NCBI GenBank assembly: GCA_900550315.1
Contig: URRK01000122.1
Location: forward strand, 1-5,434
DNA from: an uncultured Oscillospiraceae bacterium
Lineage (GTDB): Bacteria > Bacillota > Clostridia > Oscillospirales > Acutalibacteraceae
Direction: 5' to 3'
Length of the DNA stretch: 5,434 nucleotides
The first letter of the stretch is position 1, and the number at the start of each line of letters is the position of its first letter. Position numbers and translations under genes: made by a program. The notes beneath the pieces are model-generated. The model saw only the letters and a program-made list of their open reading frames with translations. It made no database searches and was not told where the DNA came from. This document shows, in pieces, positions 1 through 5,434 of the stretch.

Positions 1-2
1 CC

Positions 3-320
3 GGCTTTAGGGCCGGCACCGCTGAGCAAACGGTGTATCTGCTTTCGCTGATTCGGTTAATTAAGCCCAACATTTTGCTGCCGGCAACCACCGCTCTTGG
101 CACCGTTTTGCCCACCGGGCGCGAGCAGGGCATTTTGGCCGGTGCCAATGTGGTAATGCCAAACCTTTCACCCGTGGCGGTACGCAAAAAGTACGCGCTG
201 TACGATAATAAAATTTGCACGGGGGAGGAATCGGCCCAGTGTAAGGGCTGTTTAAGCGGCAGAATGAGCGCTATTGGCTACCAAATTGTAACCGACCGGG
301 GCGATATTAAAACCGTTTAA
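3..320 (+). CDS. hydE: [FeFe] hydrogenase H-cluster radical SAM maturase HydE (C-terminal part, cut by window edge)
   Basis: The last 105 codons of HydE, a radical-SAM enzyme that acts in the cytoplasm on the HydG-made iron-carbonyl-cyanide synthon while the 2Fe subcluster of [FeFe] hydrogenase is assembled. The reading frame is open from the left edge, so the start and the radical-SAM CX3CX2C motif lie outside; the family is about 350 residues. What is visible is the end of the barrel: the run LLPATTALGTVLPTGRE, then GANVVMPNLSP, then VRKKYALYDNKIC, all typical of HydE. A CX7CX2C triad (codons at 216, 240 and 249) matches the accessory C-terminal iron-sulfur site known in some HydE proteins. 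The protein ends at TAA 318-320. Spacing to hydG is 78 bases with no convincing terminator, so cotranscription is inferred. The closest alternative, a BioB- or ThiH-like radical-SAM protein, fits less well because of the specific C-terminal signature and the hydG and hydF neighbours. Confidence 0.93.
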   Translation, partial: GFRAGTAEQTVYLLSLIRLIKPNILLPATTALGTVLPTGREQGILAGANVVMPNLSPVAVRKKYALYDNKICTGEESAQCKGCLSGRMSAIGYQIVTDRGDIKTV

Positions 321-352
321 AAAGCGTTTTAAAAAAAGCTTAAAATTTAAAT

Positions 353-384
353 ATTCTAACTGAAAGAGAATTCTAACAGAAAAG
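353..384 (+). repeat. Short tandem direct repeat in the hydE-hydG spacer
   Basis: ATTCTAAC occurs at 353-360 and again at 370-377, followed by TGAAAG and AGAAAAG respectively, giving a near-repeat of about 14 bases with a period of 17. The second copy runs into the purine-rich stretch that probably serves as the hydG ribosome site. The rest of the spacer is very AT-rich and shows only a weak AT-only inverted repeat at 316-333. Function unknown; it could be a slippage duplication. Confidence 0.6.
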
Positions 385-398
385 AAAGTGTGATTAAA

Positions 399-1847
399 AT
401 GGCAATTTACAACCCAAAATCTTTAAAAGCGGAGGAGTTTATTAACGACGCCGAGATTTTAGAAACCTTGAAATACGCCGAGGAAAATAAAAACAATGTA
501 GCGCTAATTAATTCCCTGCTGGAAAAAGCGCGCCCGAAAAAAACAGCCAACGGCGTTACCTGCGCAGGACTTACGCACCGCGAGGCCTCGGTTTTGCTGG
601 CGTGCGATATTCCTGAAAAGGTGGAGCAGATGTACACCCTTGCGAATGAGATTAAGCAGGCGTTTTACGGAAACCGCATTGTAATGTTTGCCCCGTTGTA
701 CCTTTCTAACTACTGCGTAAACGGCTGCGTTTACTGCCCGTATCACCACAAAAACAAGCACATTGCCCGCAAAAAGCTAACGCAGGAGGAGGTACGGCAG
801 GAGGTTATTGCCCTGCAGGATATGGGCCACAAGCGGTTGGCGATTGAGGCGGGGGAGGACCCGGTAAACAACCCCTTGGAATATATTTTAGACTGCATTA
901 AAACCATTTACTCGGTGCACCACAAAAACGGCGACATTCGCCGCGTGAATGTTAACATTGCCGCCACCACGGTTGAAAATTACAAAAAATTAAAGGACGC
1001 CGGGATTGGCACCTACATTTTGTTCCAGGAAACCTACAACAAAAAAAGCTATTTAGAGCTGCACCCCACCGGCCCCAAGCACGATTACGATTACCACACC
1101 GAGGCGATGGACCGCGCCATGCAGGGCGGCATTGACGATGTTGGTTTGGGCGTTTTGTTTGGGCTGGAGGGCTACCGCTACGAATTTGCCGGCCTTTTAA
1201 TGCACGCCGAGCATTTAGAGGCGGTGCATGGCGTTGGCCCGCACACCATTAGCGTGCCGCGGGTGAAGCACGCCGACGATATTGACCCGGATGTATTCGA
1301 CAACGGCATTTCGGACGAGATGTTTGCAAAAATTATTGCCTGTATTCGCATTGCGGTGCCCTACACCGGCATGATCATTTCTACCCGAGAAAGCGAGGCG
1401 GTGCGCGGCAAGGTGCTGGATTACGGAATTTCGCAAATCAGCGGTGCCTCACGCACCTCGGTTGGCGGCTATTGTGAGAAGGAGCGCCCGCACGATTCCG
1501 AGCAGTTTGATGTTTCGGACCAACGCACGCTGGACGATGTAGTACGCTGGCTAATGGAAAAGGATCACATTCCCTCGTTCTGCACGGCCTGCTACCGCGA
1601 GGGCCGCACGGGCGACCGTTTTATGAGCCTTTGCAAAACCGGGCAGATTTTAAATTGCTGCCACCCCAACGCCTTAATGACGCTAACGGAATATTTGGTA
1701 GATTACGCTTCGGAGCAAACCCAAAAGGTTGGTTTTGCGTTAATTGAAAAAGAGCTTGCTAAAATTCCCAAGGAAAAGGTACGCGAAATTGCCCGGCAGA
1801 ATATTGAGGCCATTAAGGCCTCAAACCGCCGCGATTTTAGATTTTAA
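399..1847 (+). CDS. hydG: [FeFe] hydrogenase H-cluster radical SAM maturase HydG (tyrosine lyase)
   Basis: HydG cleaves L-tyrosine with SAM to p-cresol and dehydroglycine, and converts the latter to CO and CN- bound to an iron as the Fe(CO)2(CN) building block of the H-cluster. Counting from ATG 399 the protein has 482 residues, close to the usual 470-480. The radical-SAM CX3CX2C site is C106, C110, C113 (SNYCVNGCVYCPYHHKN). The C-terminal CX2CX22C motif that binds the second, five-iron auxiliary cluster is C395, C398, C421; this motif separates HydG from its relative ThiH, which lacks it. GLTHREASVLL near residue 60 is also typical of the family. The start is chosen at ATG 399 because the purine-rich AGAAAG at 383-388 is then correctly spaced; an in-frame GTG at 390 would add three residues but leave no room for a ribosome site. 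The gene sits between hydE and hydF, 80 bases before the latter. All catalytic motifs are intact. Confidence 0.97.
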   Translation: MAIYNPKSLKAEEFINDAEILETLKYAEENKNNVALINSLLEKARPKKTANGVTCAGLTHREASVLLACDIPEKVEQMYTLANEIKQAFYGNRIVMFAPLYLSNYCVNGCVYCPYHHKNKHIARKKLTQEEVRQEVIALQDMGHKRLAIEAGEDPVNNPLEYILDCIKTIYSVHHKNGDIRRVNVNIAATTVENYKKLKDAGIGTYILFQETYNKKSYLELHPTGPKHDYDYHTEAMDRAMQGGIDDVGLGVLFGLEGYRYEFAGLLMHAEHLEAVHGVGPHTISVPRVKHADDIDPDVFDNGISDEMFAKIIACIRIAVPYTGMIISTRESEAVRGKVLDYGISQISGASRTSVGGYCEKERPHDSEQFDVSDQRTLDDVVRWLMEKDHIPSFCTACYREGRTGDRFMSLCKTGQILNCCHPNALMTLTEYLVDYASEQTQKVGFALIEKELAKIPKEKVREIARQNIEAIKASNRRDFRF

Positions 1848-1889
1848 ATTGGTTCACAAACAATTTTAGATTTTAAACCCTTTCACAAA
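1834..1889 (+). repeat. Tandem direct repeat spanning the hydG stop codon and hydG-hydF spacer
   Basis: Two 27-base units lie at 1834-1860 and 1863-1889 with a period of 29. Each is ATTTTAGATTTTAAA, four variable bases (TTGG in the first, CCCT in the second), then TTCACAAA; 23 of 27 positions agree. The first unit includes the last hydG codons and its TAA (1845-1847), so the second looks like a duplicated copy of the gene's 3' end. The unit contains ATTTTA twice, 7 bases apart. The second copy is flanked by ACAATTT (1860-1866) and its reverse complement AAATTGT (1887-1893). The role is unknown. Confidence 0.8.
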
Positions 1890-1916
1890 TTGTAACTTAG
1901 GCGCTTTAGCGTGGTT

Positions 1917-1922
1917 TGGAGG
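1917..1922 (+). promoter_or_regulatory. Ribosome binding site fixing the hydF start
   Basis: TGGAGG lies five bases (TTTAT) before ATG 1928, a strong Shine-Dalgarno match. An in-frame TTG at 1916 overlaps this site and so cannot be the start; ATG 1928 is chosen. Confidence 0.85.
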
Positions 1923-1927
1923 TTTAT

Positions 1928-3136
1928 ATGGGACTAAACGATACCGTTTCGGCCGACCGGGTGCATATTGGCTTTTTTGGGCTGCGAAATGCCGGTAAAT
2001 CCAGCGTTGTAAACGCTGTTACCGGGCAAAAGCTTTCGCTGGTTTCTAAGGTTAAGGGAACCACCACCGATCCGGTGCAAAAGGCCATGGAGCTGCTGCC
2101 CATTGGCCCGGTTGTTATTATTGATACCCCCGGGGTAGACGATGTTGGCGATTTAGGCGAAATGCGGGTAAAACGCGCTTTGCAGGTGCTAAGCAAAACC
2201 GACATTGCCATTTTGGTAGTAGACGCCGAAAAGGGCCTGCAGCCGGCCGACCGGGAGCTGCTGGCGCTGTTTGAGCAAAAAAAACTGCCGTACATTACCG
2301 CCTACAATAAGTGCGATTTATTAAAATCGGTGCCAAAGGCGCCAAAAAACAGCCTTTACCTTAGCGCCGCAAAGGGCACCAGCGTTTTTGAATTAAAAGA
2401 GCTTATTGGCAAACTGGCCGGGCAGCAACAGCCCCAAAAAGCTTTGGTTGGCGACCTGCTAAACCCGGACGATGTTGCTGTGCTGGTTACCCCAATTGAC
2501 GCGGCTGCCCCAAAAGGGCGCATGATTTTGCCGCAGCAGCAGGTAATACGGGATGTGCTGGATCACCACGCTGTAAATGTTGTAACCCAGGTGGAGCAGC
2601 TTAGCGGCGCACTGGCGGCCTTAAAAAAGCCACCCAAAATTGTTATAACCGATTCGCAGGCCTTTGGCGCGGTAAGCAAAATGGTTCCGCAGAATATTTG
2701 GCTAACCTCGTTTTCTATTTTATTTGCGCGTTACAAGGGCAATTTGGCGCAGGCGGTGCAAGGGGCCGCCGCGTTAGACCGTTTGCAGGCGGGGGATAGG
2801 GTCTTAATTTCGGAGGGCTGTACCCACCACCGCCAGTGCGGCGATATTGGCACCCAAAAGCTGCCGGCCTGGCTGCAGCAGCATTGCGGCTGCAGCCTGC
2901 AATTTCAGTTTACTTCGGGTACCGAGTTTCCCGAGGATGTAACCGGTTACGCTTTGGTGGTGCATTGCGGCGCCTGTATGTTAAACGAGCGGGAGGTGCT
3001 CTCCCGCAATGAGCGCTGCAAGGAGCAGGGGGTGCCCGTAACCAATTACGGTACGGCCATTGCCCATGTTCACGGCATTTTACGCCGTGCGTTAGCCCCT
3101 TTTCCGCAAATTAAAGCGCTGCTAAGTAAAAAATAA
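1928..3136 (+). CDS. hydF: [FeFe] hydrogenase H-cluster maturation GTPase HydF
   Basis: HydF is the GTPase and iron-sulfur scaffold that holds the 2Fe subcluster precursor and hands it to apo-hydrogenase. From ATG 1928 the protein has 402 residues, in the usual 400-410 range. The N-terminal Era/TrmE-type G domain is complete: P-loop GLRNAGKS at residues 18-25, G2 in GTTTDPV (44-50), G3 DTPG (66-69), G4 NKCD (127-130) and G5 SAAKG (146-150). A linking/dimerisation region follows. The C-terminal cluster-binding domain carries C298-x-H300, 45 residues, then H346-C347-x2-C350, the CxH...HCxxC pattern that binds the HydF [4Fe-4S] cluster. It is the last gene of the inferred hydE-hydG-hydF operon and is followed by a GC-rich hairpin. 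The G domain alone resembles Der or TrmE, but the C-terminal signature and neighbours settle the call. Confidence 0.97.
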   Translation: MGLNDTVSADRVHIGFFGLRNAGKSSVVNAVTGQKLSLVSKVKGTTTDPVQKAMELLPIGPVVIIDTPGVDDVGDLGEMRVKRALQVLSKTDIAILVVDAEKGLQPADRELLALFEQKKLPYITAYNKCDLLKSVPKAPKNSLYLSAAKGTSVFELKELIGKLAGQQQPQKALVGDLLNPDDVAVLVTPIDAAAPKGRMILPQQQVIRDVLDHHAVNVVTQVEQLSGALAALKKPPKIVITDSQAFGAVSKMVPQNIWLTSFSILFARYKGNLAQAVQGAAALDRLQAGDRVLISEGCTHHRQCGDIGTQKLPAWLQQHCGCSLQFQFTSGTEFPEDVTGYALVVHCGACMLNEREVLSRNERCKEQGVPVTNYGTAIAHVHGILRRALAPFPQIKALLSKK

Positions 3137-3146
3137 ACCGCCTTTT

Positions 3147-3184
3147 AAAGCGCGCCGCTGTTTTGCCCCGCAACGGCGCGCTTT
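3147..3184 (+). terminator. GC-rich hairpin after hydF, possible end of the hyd operon
   Basis: AAAGCGCGCCG (3147-3157) is the exact reverse complement of CGGCGCGCTTT (3174-3184), an 11-pair stem starting 10 bases after the hydF stop. An inner TTGC/GCAA (3163-3166, 3170-3173) can extend the stem around a one-sided bulge of five bases. The tail is CTTTGCGTTA, short of a real T-run, so termination may be partial or shared with the second hairpin at 3246-3277. Confidence 0.55.
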
Positions 3185-3245
3185 GCGTTATGCGAATATT
3201 AATGACAATTAGCGAAAAGCCTCTTTTGGGGAAATATATTAAACA

Positions 3246-3277
3246 AAAAACGGTAAAGGCGGCTGCCTTTTGTTTTT
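3246..3277 (+). terminator. T-tailed hairpin in the uvrB leader (intrinsic terminator or attenuator-like)
   Basis: AAAGGC (3255-3260) pairs with GCCTTT (3265-3270) around a GGCT loop, followed by TTTTGTTTTT (3268-3277). The flanking AAAAAC (3246-3251) can also pair with GTTTTT (3272-3277) across a small internal loop, GGT against T. This is the form of a Rho-independent terminator. It lies about 100 bases after hydF and ends 33 bases before the uvrB start, so it could be the real end of the hyd transcript. If the uvrB promoter lies upstream of it, it would instead sit in the uvrB leader. Confidence 0.6.
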
Positions 3278-3298
3278 AAAAATCTGCATAAGTGGGAA

Positions 3299-3305
3299 AG
3301 AAGGA
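3299..3305 (+). promoter_or_regulatory. Ribosome binding site for the uvrB GTG start
   Basis: AGAAGGA ends five bases before GTG 3311, a good Shine-Dalgarno match. It supports GTG as the start codon; no ATG close downstream gives a full-length UvrB N-terminus. Confidence 0.75.
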
Positions 3306-3310
3306 TATTT

Positions 3311-5278
3311 GTGCCAAATAAATTTATTCTACATTCTAAATTTCAGCCTACGGGCGATCAGCCACAGGCCATTGAAAAATTAACAAAAGGCATTCAAAAC
3401 GGTTTAAAAGAGCAGGTTTTGCTGGGCGTAACCGGTTCGGGCAAAACCTTTACCATGGCCAATATTATTAAAAATGTAAATAAACCCACTCTTGTTTTGG
3501 CGCACAATAAAACCCTTGCTGCCCAGCTTTGCAGTGAGTTTCGTGAATTCTTCCCCGAGAATGCGGTGGAGTATTTTGTTTCTTACTACGATTATTACCA
3601 GCCGGAGGCCTACATTCCGGGAACCGACACCTACATTGAAAAGGACTCGGCTATTAATGATGAAATTGATAAGCTGCGCCATTCTGCAACCTGTGCGCTT
3701 TCGGAGCGGCAGGATGTAATTATAGTCGCCAGCGTTTCCTCCATTTACTCGTTAGGCAACCCTATTGATTACCGTAACATGATTATTTCGCTGCGAATTG
3801 GCACCGAAATTAGCCGGGAGGAGCTAATTACCCGACTGGTAGATTTGCAATATGAGCGCAACGATATTAACTTTGTGCGCAACAAATTTCGCGTGAGGGG
3901 AGATACGATTGAAATTTTTCCGGCCTATTCGCAGGAGGACGCCATTCGTGTGGAGTTTTTTGGCGATGAAATTGAGGCGCTTTACAAAATTAATACCGTT
4001 ACCGGCGAATTAAAAGAGCGGCTGGTTCACGCCCCCATTTACCCGGCCACCCACTACATTGTGGCACCCGAGCACATGGAGGCCGCGTTAAAGGAGATCC
4101 GGCAGGAGATGGAAAATCAGGTGGCCCTGTTTACCGCCCAAAAAAAGCTGATAGAGGCGCAGCGTATTCGCCAGCGAACCGAGTACGACATGGAAATGCT
4201 GGCCGAAATTGGCACCTGCAAGGGGGTTGAAAATTACTCCCGCGTGCTTTCGGGGCGGCCGGCCGGCAGCACCCCGTTTACGCTGTTAGATTATTTTCCG
4301 AAAGACTTTTTGCTGATTGTAGATGAATCGCATGTAATGCTGCCGCAAATTCGCGGAATGTACGGCGGCGACCGTGCCCGCAAGGAAAGCCTGGTAGAAT
4401 ACGGTTTTCGCCTGCCCTCGGCTTACGATAACCGACCGCTGAATTTTGAGGAATTTTACCAAAAGGTAAACCAAGCTATTTATGTTTCGGCTACGCCCGG
4501 CCCGTTTGAGTACGAGCACGCCGCCGCGGTGGCTGAGCAGGTTATTCGCCCCACCGGGCTGTTAGACCCCGAAATTTTGGTAAAGCCAACCACCGGGCAA
4601 ATAGACGATTTAATTAGCGAAATTAACCTGCGTACCGAAAAAAAAGAGCGGGTTCTGGTAACCACGCTAACCAAAAAAATGGCCGAGGATTTAACCGATT
4701 ATTTGGAGGGGGTTGGCATTGCGGTGCGGTATATGCACCACGATGTTGATACCATTGAGCGCATGGAACTAATTCGCGACCTGCGCCTGGGCGTTTTTGA
4801 TGTTTTGGTTGGCATTAACCTGCTGCGGGAGGGGTTGGATCTGCCAGAGGTTTCTTTAGTAGCTATTTTAGACGCGGATAAAGAGGGCTTTTTGCGCAGC
4901 GAGACCTCGCTGATTCAAACCGTTGGGCGGGCCGCCCGAAACGCCGGCGGGCAGGTTATTATGTACGCCGACAGCGTAACTCCCTCTATGGAGCGGGCCA
5001 TTCGCGAAACGGCGCGCCGCCGCGAAATTCAGCAGGCCTACAACAAGGCGCACGGCATTGTGCCAAAAACCATTCAAAAACAAGTGCACGAGGTGATTGA
5101 AATGGGCGCAAAGGCCGAGCCGGGGCAAAAGGCCGGCCTAAAGCACCTAAAGCCGGCAGAGCGCCAGCAAATGATTAAGCGCTTAACGGCCGAAATGAAG
5201 GACGCCGCCGCTATGCTGGAGTTTGAATACGCCGCCCAGCTGCGCGATAAAATTGAGGAACTAAAAAAGAGTAAATAA
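3311..5278 (+). CDS. uvrB: Excinuclease ABC subunit UvrB (damage-verifying helicase)
   Basis: UvrB receives damaged DNA from UvrA, checks the lesion by threading one strand behind its beta-hairpin, and recruits UvrC for incision; it acts in cytoplasmic nucleotide excision repair. The protein has 655 residues against about 660-673 in known UvrBs. Visible motifs: FQPTGDQPQAI near the N-terminus, Walker A GVTGSGKT (39-46), the beta-hairpin with Y92, Y93, Y95, Y96, Y101 and Y108, Walker B DESH (338-341), YVSATPGPFE (391-400), INLLREGLD of the second helicase domain, and motif VI QTVGRAARN (536-544). A C-terminal UVR coiled-coil that binds UvrC spans about 618-653. The GTG start is backed by AAGGA five bases upstream. 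No LexA box of the Gram-positive GAAC-N4-GTTC type is seen in the preceding gap, so SOS control is not shown here. uvrA, a frequent next gene in Firmicutes, is absent; terminators follow instead. No damaged motif or frameshift is seen. Confidence 0.98.
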   Translation: MPNKFILHSKFQPTGDQPQAIEKLTKGIQNGLKEQVLLGVTGSGKTFTMANIIKNVNKPTLVLAHNKTLAAQLCSEFREFFPENAVEYFVSYYDYYQPEAYIPGTDTYIEKDSAINDEIDKLRHSATCALSERQDVIIVASVSSIYSLGNPIDYRNMIISLRIGTEISREELITRLVDLQYERNDINFVRNKFRVRGDTIEIFPAYSQEDAIRVEFFGDEIEALYKINTVTGELKERLVHAPIYPATHYIVAPEHMEAALKEIRQEMENQVALFTAQKKLIEAQRIRQRTEYDMEMLAEIGTCKGVENYSRVLSGRPAGSTPFTLLDYFPKDFLLIVDESHVMLPQIRGMYGGDRARKESLVEYGFRLPSAYDNRPLNFEEFYQKVNQAIYVSATPGPFEYEHAAAVAEQVIRPTGLLDPEILVKPTTGQIDDLISEINLRTEKKERVLVTTLTKKMAEDLTDYLEGVGIAVRYMHHDVDTIERMELIRDLRLGVFDVLVGINLLREGLDLPEVSLVAILDADKEGFLRSETSLIQTVGRAARNAGGQVIMYADSVTPSMERAIRETARRREIQQAYNKAHGIVPKTIQKQVHEVIEMGAKAEPGQKAGLKHLKPAERQQMIKRLTAEMKDAAAMLEFEYAAQLRDKIEELKKSK

Positions 5279-5286
5279 AACAAAAC

Positions 5287-5325
5287 CAAACAGCCGCCAA
5301 CCTTTTGCTTGTTGGCGGCTGTTTG
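5287..5325. terminator. 15-pair hairpin after uvrB, likely terminator
   Basis: CAAACAGCCGCCAAC (5287-5301) and GTTGGCGGCTGTTTG (5311-5325) are perfect reverse complements around a nine-base loop, starting eight bases after the uvrB stop. On the + strand the tail is AATTATT, only weakly T-rich. Read on the minus strand the hairpin is followed by a T-rich tail (complement of the A-rich run 5276-5285), so it may also stop transcription arriving from the tRNA side. Confidence 0.75.
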
Positions 5326-5356
5326 AATTATTAAAGAAAACTTAAATTTTGGTTTT

Positions 5357-5391
5357 AAAAAAGCACTTAGCATAACGCTAAGTGCTTTTTT
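5357..5391. terminator. Bidirectional intrinsic terminator between uvrB and the tRNA gene
   Basis: Six A (5357-5362) plus GCACTTAGC (5363-5371), a five-base loop ATAAC, then GCTAAGTGC (5377-5385) plus six T (5386-5391). The stem is perfect and has a T-run on both strands. On the minus strand it begins one base after the encoded CCA of the tRNA, so its main job is probably to end the tRNA transcript, while also backing up the uvrB terminator. Confidence 0.9.
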
Positions 5392-5392
5392 A

Positions 5393-5434
5393 TGGCTGCG
5401 GAATAGGGATTCGAACCCCAACAAACAGAGTCAG
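5393..5434 (-). tRNA. tRNA-Gln (CUG), 3' part only, cut by window edge
   Basis: On the minus strand the last 42-43 bases of a tRNA are visible. They hold the T arm (stem TGGGG/CCCTA around TTCGAAT), the acceptor 3' strand TTCCGCA, discriminator G73 and an encoded CCA (complement of TGG 5393-5395). A72 implies U1 in the missing 5' half; U1-A72 together with G73 is the pattern of bacterial tRNA-Gln. The bases entering at the edge, CTGAC, fit anticodon C34-U35-G36 with A37 and C38, followed by a TCTGT stem strand and a four-base variable loop. The D arm, 5' acceptor strand and base 33 are outside, so the amino-acid identity is an inference: with a five-base variable loop the register would shift by one and the anticodon would differ. 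The gene points towards uvrB and ends in the terminator at 5357-5391. Confidence 0.85.

Noticed and set aside
33..320. GTG at 33 as the start of a small 95-residue protein
   Set aside because: The frame is open upstream to the window edge, and the product is clearly the C-terminus of HydE, so the GTG is an internal valine codon.
329..357. Possible promoter before hydG (TTAAAA and TATTCT, 17 bases apart)
   Set aside because: Only four of six consensus matches in each box, in a spacer so AT-rich that such matches are expected by chance.
1924..2295. Minus-strand open frame of 123 codons inside hydF
   Set aside because: It is antisense to the well-conserved G domain, with a serine/threonine-rich composition typical of a shadow frame.
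3202..3240. Possible uvrB promoter (ATGACA at 3202-3207 and TATATT at 3235-3240)
   Set aside because: The gap of 27 bases between the boxes is far too long, and nothing -10-like lies at the right distance from ATGACA.
3185..3310. LexA/SOS box upstream of uvrB
   Set aside because: I looked for GAAC-N4-GTTC and close variants and found none in the gap.
4254..4267. GC-rich palindrome around GGCCGGCCGGC
   Set aside because: It lies inside conserved uvrB coding sequence (GRPAGSTPF) and is explained by codons for Arg-Pro-Ala-Gly.
5074..5424. Minus-strand open frame of 116 codons overlapping the uvrB end, both terminators and the tRNA
   Set aside because: It runs through two strong hairpins and a tRNA and is antisense to the UVR domain of uvrB; no ribosome site or recognisable protein features.

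Overview
The window looks like ordinary chromosomal sequence from an anaerobic Firmicute, most likely a clostridial gut-type bacterium (class Clostridia; the family cannot be fixed from this alone). The signs are a complete-looking [FeFe]-hydrogenase maturation set, purine-rich ribosome sites, GTG/ATG starts, AT-rich spacers between coding regions of moderate GC, and proteins that read like clostridial homologues. All genes identified are well-known families; I see no mobile element, CRISPR array, phage gene or uncharacterised system.

Layout: positions 3-320 hold the C-terminal end of hydE, cut by the left edge. It is followed by hydG (399-1847) and hydF (1928-3136), all on the + strand and separated by short AT-rich spacers of about 80 bases with no strong terminator, so they probably form one operon. 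HydE and HydG are radical-SAM enzymes. HydG cleaves tyrosine to supply the CO and CN- ligands of the H-cluster as an Fe(CO)2(CN) synthon, HydE processes that synthon, and HydF is the GTPase/iron-sulfur scaffold on which the 2Fe subcluster is matured before transfer to the hydrogenase apoenzyme. The hydrogenase gene itself is not in the window.

Positions 3137-3310 are a non-coding gap with two hairpins. The first is GC-rich just after hydF; the second has a T-rich tail and lies 33 bases before the next start. Then comes uvrB (3311-5278, + strand), the nucleotide excision repair damage-verification helicase, complete with all its expected motifs. It is functionally unrelated to the hyd genes, and uvrA does not follow.

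The right end (5279-5434) carries a strong hairpin after uvrB, a near-perfect bidirectional terminator, and the 3' half of a tRNA on the minus strand, best read as tRNA-Gln(CUG), converging on uvrB. The most noticeable unexplained structures are short tandem direct repeats in both hyd spacers (period 29 over the hydG stop codon, period 17 before hydG) and the hairpin in the uvrB leader.
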